This document shows, piece after piece, positions 53,100 through 60,528 of a stretch of 64,000 nt of DNA (positions are counted from its first letter, which is position 1; the number at the start of each line of letters is the position of its first letter). The notes beneath the pieces were generated by a model, which was not told where the DNA came from, ran no database searches, and saw only the letters and a program-made list of their open reading frames with translations. Origin of the DNA: Microbacterium sp. USTB-Y (GTDB lineage Bacteria > Actinomycetota > Actinomycetes > Actinomycetales > Microbacteriaceae); assembly GCF_023703415.1 (NCBI RefSeq), contig NZ_JAGMTU010000007.1:62001-126000 (forward strand), in the 5' to 3' direction. The position numbers were made by a program, and so were the translations under genes.

Positions 53100-53706
53100 C
53101 GTGGTGAGCCTTTCGCTTGGCAAGAAGGTGGTCCGGATCCGGCCCCCACGCGAAGTCGGGAGCGGCGATCCGGGGGATGAGGGCATCGAGCCATTCGATC
53201 TCCGCCTGCAGCATGAGGCGGTGGCGGATCGGCTCGAGGAGGTACTGCTCCGGCACGTCACGGGTCGCGGCGCCGTCCAGCCCGGCGCCGATCGCCTCGA
53301 GCTCCTCCCGGAGGAGCTCGAGCCGCTGGGTGAGCAGGTCGACGGCCTCGGCCCGCTCGAGGTTGTGCGCCTCGGCCAGGGCCACCCGGAACGACGTCCG
53401 CCGCCGGCTGCCCCCGAGCTCGCGGCGCACCCACTCGCGCACGGACTCCGTGCCCGCCGGGGTGACGGCGTAGGTCGTGCGCTCGGGGCGGTTGCCGTCG
53501 CGGTCGACGCCGACCTCCTCGAGCAGTCCCTGCCCGTGCAGGCGGGAGACCGTGTGATAGAGCGTGCCGTTGGAGATCGGGATGATCCGGTCGTCGCGAC
53601 GGGCCCGGAGCAGCCGCGCCATCTCGTACGGGTGCATGTCGCCCTCGCTCAGCAGCGCGAGCACCATCACCCCGAGGGGCGTGAGCACCGGATCCTTCAC
53701 GATCAT
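53092..53706 (-). CDS. PadR-family regulator of the exporter
   Basis: This 204-aa protein has the PadR winged helix LTPLGVMVLALLSEGDMHPYEMARLL (residues 8-33, in segments) and NGTLYHTVSRLHGQGLLEE near 46. The Vir-type C-terminal domain is helical (NLERAEAVDLLTQRLELLREELEAI near 120) and dimerises. It overlaps and precedes the exporter gene. The palindrome upstream of its start (53718-53747) is the obvious operator, giving self-repression relieved by a drug-like ligand. Confidence 0.9.
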   Translation of the reverse strand: MIVKDPVLTPLGVMVLALLSEGDMHPYEMARLLRARRDDRIIPISNGTLYHTVSRLHGQGLLEEVGVDRDGNRPERTTYAVTPAGTESVREWVRRELGGSRRRTSFRVALAEAHNLERAEAVDLLTQRLELLREELEAIGAGLDGAATRDVPEQYLLEPIRHRLMLQAEIEWLDALIPRIAAPDFAWGPDPDHLLAKRKAHHDG

Positions 53707-53717
53707 TCCATCCCAAC

Positions 53718-53747
53718 TAGTCCATGTGGACTATCCGTTTAGGACTA
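53718..53747 (-). promoter_or_regulatory. PadR operator upstream of padR-exporter operon
   Basis: TAGTCC (53718-53723) and GGACTA (53728-53733) form an inverted repeat with a 4-nt spacer, and a third half-site GGACTA lies at 53742-53747. It is AT-richer than its surroundings and sits 12 nt before the padR start codon. Confidence 0.65.
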
Positions 53748-53787
53748 TACGCCCGAACGATCGCCGACGCCAGTCCCGAGGCTCGGG

Positions 53788-54369
53788 TCACCGCAGCGCC
53801 GTGGCGAGCTGGACGGCGGACAGCGGGCGATCCGCATAGACGAGCCGCATCACGGCGGGATCGGGGTTGCCCGCGTCCGAGGCACGGTGCACGAGAGACA
53901 GGCCGGCCTTCTCCGCGACCGCCGCGGACGGACGGTTGTGCTCGACGAGGAAGGCGATCACCGGCACCTCGGGCATGACCTCGGCCGCCGCCGCCCTCGC
54001 CGCGCGGGCGAGCTCGGTCGCATAGCCGTGCCCGTGGTGGTCGGCCGAGAGCCGGTAGCCGAGATTCCAGACGCGCGCCGCGGGATCGTCAGGGTCGGAG
54101 GCGAGCAGCGTGCAGCCGCCGTTGCCGATCGTCTGTCCCGTCTCCCGCAGCCGTACCGTCCAGCTGCCGAGCCCCGCGCGCTCCCAGCTGCGCCACCAGC
54201 GCTCCATCATCGTCCCGATCTGCTCGGGCGCGGTGGGGCGCAGGCTCGGGAAGTGCGTCCAGACCCGGGGATCCGCATTGACCGCGAACACGTCCGCGAG
54301 GTCGTCGGGGACCGGCCGGCGCAGCAGGAGGCGGTCGGTCGTGATCTCGAGGGGGAAGTCGGTGCTCAC
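53788..54369 (-). CDS. GNAT N-acetyltransferase, RimJ/RimL type
   Basis: This 193-aa protein begins LEITTDRLLLRRPVPDDLADVFAVNADPRVW, a RimJ/RimL opening, and has the acetyl-CoA loop LSADHHGHGYATELARAA near residue 115 (Q/RxxGxG/A variant HHGHGYA), then FLVEHNRPSAAVAEKAGL near 145. The acceptor (a ribosomal protein N-terminus or a small molecule) cannot be told. The GTG start at 54369 is 6 nt after TAGGTT on the minus strand, divergent from purC. Confidence 0.85.
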   Translation of the reverse strand: MSTDFPLEITTDRLLLRRPVPDDLADVFAVNADPRVWTHFPSLRPTAPEQIGTMMERWWRSWERAGLGSWTVRLRETGQTIGNGGCTLLASDPDDPAARVWNLGYRLSADHHGHGYATELARAARAAAAEVMPEVPVIAFLVEHNRPSAAVAEKAGLSLVHRASDAGNPDPAVMRLVYADRPLSAVQLATALR

Positions 54370-54423
54370 CGGGGCAACCTACGCGGGGCCACGGACATCG
54401 ACGGGCACCGCGATAATGGACGC

Positions 54424-55299
54424 GTGAGCACACCCCTCGATCTCCCCGGCTGGCGTCACCTCTACTCCGGCAAGGTCCGCGATCTGTACGCCCCGGAGGA
54501 TCCGGCGGACGAGCGCCTGCTCGTCGTCGCCAGCGACCGGGTGAGCGCCTTCGACTTCGCGCTCGAGCCGCCGATCCCGGAGAAGGGCGCCCTGCTCACC
54601 GCGCTCAGCCGCTGGTGGTTCGACCGGCTGGCCGAGGGAGCGGATCCGATTCCGAACCACCTGGTCGACGGCGACGTCCCGCCCGAGGTCGCCGACCGGG
54701 CGATGCTCGCGAGGAAGCTCGACATGCTCCCGATCGAGTGCGTCGTGCGGGGCTACCTGACCGGATCCGGCTGGGCGGAGTATCAGGCGGACGGCACGGT
54801 GTGCGGCATCCCGCTGCCGGACGGCCTGCACAACGGCGACCGCCTGCCCGAGCCGCTGTTCACCCCGGCCTACAAGGCGCCGATGGGCGAGCACGACGAG
54901 AACATCACCTTCGCCCGCACCGAGGAGCTCGTCGGGCCCGAGCGCGCCGCGCAGCTGCGCGACATCTCGCTCGCCGTGTACCGCCGCGCCGCGTCGATCG
55001 CCGAGGAGCGCGGGCTCATCCTCGCCGACACGAAGTTCGAGTTCGGCGTCGACGAGGACGGCACCCTCCGCCTCGCGGACGAGGTGCTGACGAGCGACTC
55101 GTCGCGCTACTGGGACGCCGAGGCCTGGCGGACCGGATCCACCCCCGCCGAGCGGATGGCGAGCTTCGACAAGCAGATCGTGCGCGACTGGCTCTCCGCG
55201 CACTGGGACAAGCAGGGCACGCCGCCGGTGCTGCCCGAGGACGTCGTCGCCCGGACGGCCGCCCGCTACGCCGAGCTCCTGGCGCGCCTGACGGCCTGA
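54424..55299 (+). CDS. purC: SAICAR synthase
   Basis: PurC (291 aa) joins aspartate to CAIR with ATP. It starts LYSGKVRDLYAPED near 14 and has VASDRVSAFDFALE near 39 (metal-binding region), PIECVVRGYLTGSGWAEY near 102, FTPAYKAPMGEHDENI near 145 and ILADTKFEFGVDEDG near 198. Length matches the yeast-like, longer form common in actinobacteria. The GTG start is 6 nt after GATAAT. It is followed by a family 1 palindrome. Confidence 0.95.
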   Translation: MSTPLDLPGWRHLYSGKVRDLYAPEDPADERLLVVASDRVSAFDFALEPPIPEKGALLTALSRWWFDRLAEGADPIPNHLVDGDVPPEVADRAMLARKLDMLPIECVVRGYLTGSGWAEYQADGTVCGIPLPDGLHNGDRLPEPLFTPAYKAPMGEHDENITFARTEELVGPERAAQLRDISLAVYRRAASIAEERGLILADTKFEFGVDEDGTLRLADEVLTSDSSRYWDAEAWRTGSTPAERMASFDKQIVRDWLSAHWDKQGTPPVLPEDVVARTAARYAELLARLTA

Positions 55300-55310
55300 C
55301 CCCGCACATT

Positions 55311-55362
55311 CGAGTCGTCCCCCTGAGCACGGGCCATAGGTCGTGCTCAGGGGGACGACTCG
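55311..55362. repeat. long palindromic intergenic element, family 1 copy B
   Basis: A perfect 20-bp inverted repeat (arms 55311-55330 and 55343-55362) encloses loop GGGCCATAGGTC. It is the same as 3976-4029 except one loop base and one stem base pair, where both strands are swapped (CTGAG/CTCAG for CTCAG/CTGAG). It lies 12 nt after the purC stop. Confidence 0.9.
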
Positions 55363-55440
55363 GAGGTGGTGGCCGCATCTCCCAGGGAACGTTCAGGATA
55401 GGGTTTCCCCAGCCCCCTCCCCCGATCCCGAGGAGTCCGC

Positions 55441-56787
55441 ATGGCCCTGTGGAAGATCCACGGCGACGGGCGCACGGTCGAACCCGGCGCCGTCGTCCGC
55501 CCCGATGAGCGCCTGAACTGGCCCGCGACGATCGCGATCGGCGTGCAGCACGTCGTGGCGATGTTCGGCGCGACGTTCCTGGTGCCGATCCTCACCGGGT
55601 TCCCCGTGCCGACCACGCTGCTGTTCAGCGGCATCGGCACGATCCTGTTCCTGCTCATCACCCGCAACAAGCTGCCCAGCTACCTCGGATCCTCGTTCGC
55701 GTTCATCGCTCCGGTGACGGCGGCGACCGCCGCGCACGCGACCGGCGCCGACAAGGGCATCGGCGCCGCGCTCGCCGGCATCGTCGCGGTCGGCGTGCTG
55801 CTCGCGATCATCGGCGTCGTCGTGCACGTCGCCGGCGTGAAGTGGGTGGACCGCTTCCTGCCGCCCGTGCTCGCCGGCACGATCGTCGCGCTGATCGGGT
55901 TCAACCTCGCCGGTGCCGCCTACGGCAACTTCGCCCAGGCGCCGATCACGGCGACCTTCACCCTCGCGATCACCATCGTGTTCGCCGTGCTCTTCCGCGG
56001 CTTCCTGGGGCGGATCTCGATCTTCCTCGGAGTGATCGCGGGGTACGTCTTCGCGGCGTTCCGCGGCGAGCTCGACTTCTCCGCCGTCGACAAGGCCGCC
56101 TGGGTGGGCCTGCCGACCTTCCACCTGCCCGACTTCGGCACCCCGACCGTGTGGAGCGGCATCGCGATGTTCCTGCCCGTCGTGCTCGTGCTCATCGCCG
56201 AGAACGTCGGACACGTGCGGGGCGTGGCGACCATGGTCGAGGATCCGGAGATCAACGCGCAGACCGGGAAGGCGCTCATCGCCGACGGCGTCTCGACGAC
56301 CCTCGCCGGATTCTTCGGCGGATCCGGCACGACGACCTACGGCGAGAACATCGGCGTCATGGCCTCGACCCGCGTGTACTCGACCGCGGCGTACTGGGTG
56401 GCCGGCATCGCCGCCATCCTGCTGAGCCTGTCGCCGAAGTTCGGCGCTATCATCAACTCGGTGCCGCCGGGCGTCCTCGGCGGGATCACGACCGGCCTCT
56501 ACGGCCTCATCGGCGTGATCGGCATCAAGATCTGGGTCGACAACCGCGTCGACTTCTCGCGGCCGGTGAACCAGTACACGGCGGCCGTCGCGCTCATCAT
56601 CGCCGTCGGCGGCTTCTCGATCTCGATCAAGGACTCGGGCTTCATGCTCGGCGGCATCGTGATCGCCACGGTCGCAGCGATCGTCATCTACCACGGCGGC
56701 AACGCGATCGCCCGGCTGCGCCGGAGCGGGGCGGACGATCCGCGTCCGCTCGAAGGGGTCGGCCCGATGGGCGGCGACCCGGCCTGA
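55441..56787 (+). CDS. NCS2 uracil/xanthine permease
   Basis: This 448-aa membrane protein has about 14 helices. It has IAIGVQHVVAMFGATFLVPI near residue 31 (the helix 1 His of NCS2 proteins), LPSYLGSSFAFIAPV near 79, IAENVGHVRGVATMV near 250 (helix 8 Glu), GGSGTTTYGENIGVM near 299 (helix 10 substrate loop) and GGITTGLYGLIGVIGIKIWVDN near 345. The TYGENIG pattern is closer to uracil permeases (UraA/RutG) than to xanthine (XanQ) ones, but the substrate is not certain. The ATG follows GAGGAG. Confidence 0.9.
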   Translation: MALWKIHGDGRTVEPGAVVRPDERLNWPATIAIGVQHVVAMFGATFLVPILTGFPVPTTLLFSGIGTILFLLITRNKLPSYLGSSFAFIAPVTAATAAHATGADKGIGAALAGIVAVGVLLAIIGVVVHVAGVKWVDRFLPPVLAGTIVALIGFNLAGAAYGNFAQAPITATFTLAITIVFAVLFRGFLGRISIFLGVIAGYVFAAFRGELDFSAVDKAAWVGLPTFHLPDFGTPTVWSGIAMFLPVVLVLIAENVGHVRGVATMVEDPEINAQTGKALIADGVSTTLAGFFGGSGTTTYGENIGVMASTRVYSTAAYWVAGIAAILLSLSPKFGAIINSVPPGVLGGITTGLYGLIGVIGIKIWVDNRVDFSRPVNQYTAAVALIIAVGGFSISIKDSGFMLGGIVIATVAAIVIYHGGNAIARLRRSGADDPRPLEGVGPMGGDPA

Positions 56788-57519
56788 TCAGCGCGAGGCC
56801 CGCGTCCGCGGCTCGGATTCCGAGCCGGGCGCGGGCTTCGTCGCACCCGGCAGCGGCGCCGCGGGCTCGGGCAGCCCGTAGCTGCGGTGCACCCAGCGGC
56901 GCGCGGCCTCGAGCGGGTACGAGTCGCCGTAGACGATGCGCTGCCCGACGATCCCGTCGAGCAGGCTGCGCAGCATGATCTCCTCCATCGCCGGGTCCGC
57001 CGCGCCCCGCTCCCGGAAGATCGCCCGCACCGCGTCCTCGGCCGCGGCCACGCCCTCGACGTGGCGCCGCTCGGCGGCGGCGAACAGTGCGCGGGTGGTC
57101 GGCTGCTGCTGCAGGGCGACGACCACGCGCTGCAGCGGGAGGGCCACCGCCGTCATCCCGAGCGCCGTGTCGATGATCGCCGCGAGCCGCACCTCGGCAG
57201 GAAGGTCGTCCGGCGCCGGGGCCACGGGTTCCAGGCCCTCGCCGCGCGCGATCCCGAGCAGCATCGCGAACCAGCGGTCGATGACCGCTGCGATGAGCTG
57301 CTCCTTGCCGCCGAAGTAGTAGTTCACCAGCCCCTGCGCGACGCCGGCGCGACGCGTGATGTCGGCGATGGTCGCCCCCTCGACCCCGTGCTCCGCGAAC
57401 ACGTCGATCGCCGCCTGGAGCAGGGCCTCGTGCGAGCGCTCCCGGGCGATGCGGTTCTGCTCGGGGGAGCGTGCCATGCGCGGGCGCCTTCCGGATCCGT
57501 TTCCGGGTGTCGGATCCAT
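56788..57519 (-). CDS. TetR-family transcriptional regulator
   Basis: This 243-aa protein has the TetR helix-turn-helix at residues 28-75: HEALLQAAIDVFAEHGVEGATIADITRRAGVAQGLVNYYFGGKEQL, in segments. The C-terminal ligand domain has a BetI-like look (MEEIMLRSLLDGIVGQRIVYGDSY). TAATCT lies 5 nt before the ATG on the minus strand, supporting this start over the in-frame ATG at 57477. It is divergent from the DUF1266 gene; the palindrome between them is a likely operator. The ligand is unknown. Confidence 0.88.
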   Translation of the reverse strand: MDPTPGNGSGRRPRMARSPEQNRIARERSHEALLQAAIDVFAEHGVEGATIADITRRAGVAQGLVNYYFGGKEQLIAAVIDRWFAMLLGIARGEGLEPVAPAPDDLPAEVRLAAIIDTALGMTAVALPLQRVVVALQQQPTTRALFAAAERRHVEGVAAAEDAVRAIFRERGAADPAMEEIMLRSLLDGIVGQRIVYGDSYPLEAARRWVHRSYGLPEPAAPLPGATKPAPGSESEPRTRASR

Positions 57520-57535
57520 TCGCTAGATTAATAAC

Positions 57536-57549
57536 TGAATGCTCATTCA
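57536..57549. promoter_or_regulatory. TetR-type operator between divergent genes
   Basis: TGAATG-CT-CATTCA (57536-57549) is a perfect 6-bp inverted repeat with a 2-nt spacer in an AT-rich stretch next to the tetR -10. It could let the TetR protein control both itself and the DUF1266 gene. Confidence 0.65.
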
Positions 57550-57580
57550 ACCTACGAGAAGCCCGCACGGAAGGCCTCCC

Positions 57581-58456
57581 ATGCACCCCAGCGCACGCGT
57601 CGACCTGAACGACCTCGGAAGCGTCGTCGAATGGCTCATCGCGCAGTGGTGGGTCTGGGTGATCGTCGGCGTCGTCGTGCTGTTCTTCCTCGTGATCTGG
57701 ATCATGCCGGCCGCGAAGGTGAAGCCGTCCGAGAAGTTCTCCACGGATGACCGCGAGGCCGACGAGATCGCCCTCGGCTTCCTGCAGATCGTGAACATGC
57801 CGTCGGGGCCCTGGAACGACCCGACCGCGCCCGCGCTCAGCGCGAACGACAAGAAGCACCTCGTCGAGATGTGGGGCGTGCCCACGCGGGAGAGCTGGCT
57901 CGCCGCCATCGACCGCCTCGTGACCGTGCGCCGCCGCCGCGACGTCTGGGTGACCTGCCTGTCCCTCCGCGCCGAGCTCGCGCAGCGCCTCGGGCGCGTC
58001 CCGAAGGCGAAGGAGTGGATCGCGGCGATCCTCGAGGCCGGCGGAGACAAGCGCGACGCCCGCGGCTTCGTCACGGCGATCGAGAGCGTCGAAGCCCAGG
58101 TGCGCAAGCTCGTCGGGAAGGACATCGTGACGCCCGACCTGTACGTGCGCACCCTCGACGGCTACGCCCTGGGGCAGGCGGTGGGCCTGACGACCTGGGG
58201 CGTCGCGCTCGGCCACGCGGAGGTGCCGGAGGCCAGGGCGATCATCCGCCGCATCAACGAGGGGGGCCGCCCCGCGTTCTCCTCCTGGGCGGACTTCGGC
58301 CTCAGCTACATCGTCGGGCGCGTCATGCACTGGAGCGACGGGAGCATCGGCGAGAAGACCTTCGACAAGTACGGCGACGGCTGGAGCGAGTTCAAGGCCG
58401 CCGCGACGGCGAAGCGCAACGGCCCCTGGGCGTCGCTGCCCTGGCGCATCGGGTGA
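57581..58456 (+). CDS. DUF1266 domain protein with N-terminal membrane helix
   Basis: This 291-aa protein has one membrane segment (WWVWVIVGVVVLFFLVIWIM, residues 23-42). It ends in a DUF1266 domain: YALGQAVGLTTWGVALGH near 186, then INEGGRPAFSSWADFGLSYIVGRVMHW (in segments) to 255. DUF1266 occurs in E. coli YbeR/YbeU-type proteins of unknown role and has been linked to toxin or colonisation loci only by context. The ATG follows GGAAGG. The stop overlaps the next gene (GTGA), which encodes another membrane protein, so they probably act together. Confidence 0.8.
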   Translation: MHPSARVDLNDLGSVVEWLIAQWWVWVIVGVVVLFFLVIWIMPAAKVKPSEKFSTDDREADEIALGFLQIVNMPSGPWNDPTAPALSANDKKHLVEMWGVPTRESWLAAIDRLVTVRRRRDVWVTCLSLRAELAQRLGRVPKAKEWIAAILEAGGDKRDARGFVTAIESVEAQVRKLVGKDIVTPDLYVRTLDGYALGQAVGLTTWGVALGHAEVPEARAIIRRINEGGRPAFSSWADFGLSYIVGRVMHWSDGSIGEKTFDKYGDGWSEFKAAATAKRNGPWASLPWRIG

Positions 58457-59529
58457 GCGCGGCGACACCGAGCGCACCCCGGCCGGACGCGGAACCGCTG
58501 CGGATCGAGCTCGCGCCGCTGCGATCGACACCGGGCATCGGCACTCTGCTCGGCTATGAACGGGCGGCCGGGATCCCCCTGCACCGCCGGTTCTTCACGG
58601 TGCTCGCGGGGGTGCTCCTGCTCACCGCGGCGATCGTCGTCGCGCTCTGGTGGCTGGGCCGGATCGGGATGCTCGAGCGGGTGCCGCTGCTCGCCGGGTT
58701 CGGGGTGTTCTACGGACTGCTCGGGGCGGCGGGCTTCCTCTGGTACGCCGTGGCCCTCTCGCGACGCGCGAAGCTCGCGCTCTTCGCCTGGACCAACGGC
58801 TGGGCGTACGCCGATCTGCTGCAGGACACCCGACGGCCCGGGGCGGCGTTCACGCGCATGCGGCGGTCGATGGAGCGCGGCGTGGTCGCCTCGGACGACC
58901 CGCGGATCCCGTTCGAGCTCGGGATCGTCCATTCCGTCGGCAGCCGGGACGAGGGGGCGACCCTGCAGCGTCCGTTCGGCTTCGTGGAACTGCCGCTGCC
59001 GGTCAAGGTGCCGCACATCGTGCTGCGGAACCGCCGCCGCAGCATCGTGCCGACCCTCGGCCTGCGCGGCGCCAGGATGGACCTCGAGGGGCACTTCGCC
59101 ACGACGTTCCAGCTGCTCGTGCCCGAGGGGTACCAGCGCGACGCGCTGTACATCTTCACGCCCGACCTCATGGCGCGCGTGCTCGACCTCGGCGCGGCGG
59201 GCGAGCTCGAGCTCGTCGAGGACCGCGCCTACCTCTACCTTCCCGCACGCACCCGGTTCGACGCACCGGACGTCATGCGCGGGATCATCGAGCTCGCGGA
59301 GGAGCTGCACCGTCGCCTCGCGGCGCGGACCGCGGCCTACCGCGACGAGACCGCCGTCCCGATCGCGCACGGGGAGGGCGTGACGATCGGGCTCGGCGGA
59401 CAGCGCCTCGGCGGGCAGGGCGTGTCCCTGCTCGCCGTCGCCGCCACGTCGGCGGCGGTGATCCTCTCGGCGGGGATCACCGCGTTCGCGCTGTTCGGGG
59501 GGAACCTCCTGCGATCCTTCGGAGGGTGA
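58453..59529 (+). CDS. hypothetical membrane protein coupled to DUF1266
   Basis: This 358-aa protein is not recognised. Two membrane helices lie at about 48-70 (FFTVLAGVLLLTAAIVVALWW, in part) and 80-100, a large soluble middle domain (about 115-300) is next, and a last helix near 328-350 (LAVAATSAAVILSAGITAFAL). The middle contains VLRNRRRSIVPTLGLRG and YIFTPDLMARVLDL. It overlaps the DUF1266 gene by 4 bp. The topology suggests a membrane-anchored cytoplasmic or extracytoplasmic domain; no enzymatic motif was seen. Confidence 0.7.
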   Translation: MSAATPSAPRPDAEPLRIELAPLRSTPGIGTLLGYERAAGIPLHRRFFTVLAGVLLLTAAIVVALWWLGRIGMLERVPLLAGFGVFYGLLGAAGFLWYAVALSRRAKLALFAWTNGWAYADLLQDTRRPGAAFTRMRRSMERGVVASDDPRIPFELGIVHSVGSRDEGATLQRPFGFVELPLPVKVPHIVLRNRRRSIVPTLGLRGARMDLEGHFATTFQLLVPEGYQRDALYIFTPDLMARVLDLGAAGELELVEDRAYLYLPARTRFDAPDVMRGIIELAEELHRRLAARTAAYRDETAVPIAHGEGVTIGLGGQRLGGQGVSLLAVAATSAAVILSAGITAFALFGGNLLRSFGG

Positions 59530-59633
59530 TCGCAGGACGCCGGAGCCCTGGGGATCCGGCGCCGACGCCCCGCCCTCCGGTCCCCCGGCCGGGGGCGGGG
59601 CGCGCTCCGCATACGGGGCGGCGGGTGCGGGGC

Positions 59634-59745
59634 GCCGGGCACGGTGCCGAGCGCCGGGCGCGCCGATCCGCGGGCGCCGGGCGCGGGACGCCGGGCACGG
59701 TGCCTGGCGCCGGGCGCGCCGATCCGTGGGCGCCGGGCGTGTGAC
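59634..59745. repeat. 56-bp tandem repeat, two copies
   Basis: The units 59634-59689 and 59690-59745 share almost all positions (each has GCCGGGCACGGTGCC and CGGGCGCGCCGATCCG) and are very G/C-rich. They lie within a 372-bp gap that has no gene. Confidence 0.8.
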
Positions 59746-59822
59746 GATCGGCACACCCTGCGACGATCAGCACACGAATCCACGTCAACACGTGTGCGGA
59801 TCGTGACACCGTGTGCTGATCG
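59745..59822. repeat. interrupted inverted repeat with crossed order
   Basis: CGATCGGCACAC (59745-59756, type A) and CGATCAGCACACG (59764-59776, type B) are followed by CGTGTGCGGATCG (59791-59803, near-inverse of A) and CGTGTGCTGATCG (59810-59822, exact inverse of B). The order A-B-A'-B' repeats the layout of the family 3 copy at 49994. It lies between convergent genes. Confidence 0.8.
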
Positions 59823-59901
59823 TGACGCGCCTCCCCGCCCGGGGATCGGCGCGCCCCGAACCCGACCGCGCCCCGACCCGGCCGCGGATCCCGCGTGCGT
59901 G

Positions 59902-60528
59902 TCAGCGTCGGATGATGCGCTGCTCGATCGCCGCCGCCACGGCGCCGGCCCTGGTGTCGACGCCGAGCTTGCCGTAGATGTGCGACAGGTGCGATTTCAC
60001 CGTCGCCTCCGAGACGAAGAGCGCCTTCGCGAGCTCGCGGTTGCCGAGCCCGTCCGCGAGCAGCTCGATCACCTCCACCTCGCGCTCCGTCATCCGCGGC
60101 TCCGGAGACGAGGCACGGCGCATGAGCACCGCGGCGACCGAGGGCGCGAGCGCGGGCTCTCCCCGGTGCACCGCGTGGATCCCGGCGAACAGCTGGTCCG
60201 GCGGGGTGTCCTTGAGGAGGTAGCCGGCGGCCCCGGCGTCGAGCGCGCGCAGGATGTCGGACTCGCTGTCGTAGGTGGTGAGCACGAGCACGGCCGGCGG
60301 ATCCGGCAGCGCGCGGATGCGGCTCGTCGCGGCGATGCCGCCCTCGCCGTCGCCGAGGCTGAGGTCCATCAGCACGACGTCCGGCCGCTCGGCCCCGACC
60401 GCCTGCACCGCCTCGTCGGCGCTGGATGCCTCGCCCACCACGACGAGGTCATCGGCCGATTCGACCAGCGCCCGCACGCCCGCGCGCACCACCGGGTGGT
60501 CGTCGACGAGCACGATCTTCAGGGTCAT
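59902..60528 (-). CDS. NarL/LuxR-type response regulator
   Basis: This 208-aa protein has a receiver domain (IVLVDDHPVVRAGVRALVE at 4; phospho-acceptor Asp in VVLMDLSLGDGEG near residue 54; Lys in GYLLKDTPPDQLF near 105). The LuxR HTH is MTEREVEVIELLADGLGNRELAKALFVSEATVKSHLSHIYGKLGV, in segments from 145. It is coupled to the kinase gene by a 4-bp overlap. Targets are unknown. Confidence 0.93.
   Translation of the reverse strand: MTLKIVLVDDHPVVRAGVRALVESADDLVVVGEASSADEAVQAVGAERPDVVLMDLSLGDGEGGIAATSRIRALPDPPAVLVLTTYDSESDILRALDAGAAGYLLKDTPPDQLFAGIHAVHRGEPALAPSVAAVLMRRASSPEPRMTEREVEVIELLADGLGNRELAKALFVSEATVKSHLSHIYGKLGVDTRAGAVAAAIEQRIIRR

Larger units (their letters stand above)
59530..59901. 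other. gene-free 372-bp gap
   Basis: Between two convergent genes, this stretch holds only G/C-rich low-complexity sequence (CCCGGCC/GGGGCGGG runs near 59582-59600), the 56-bp tandem repeat and the crossed inverted repeat. No start codon with supporting signals was seen, and the short open frames are compositional. Confidence 0.7.
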
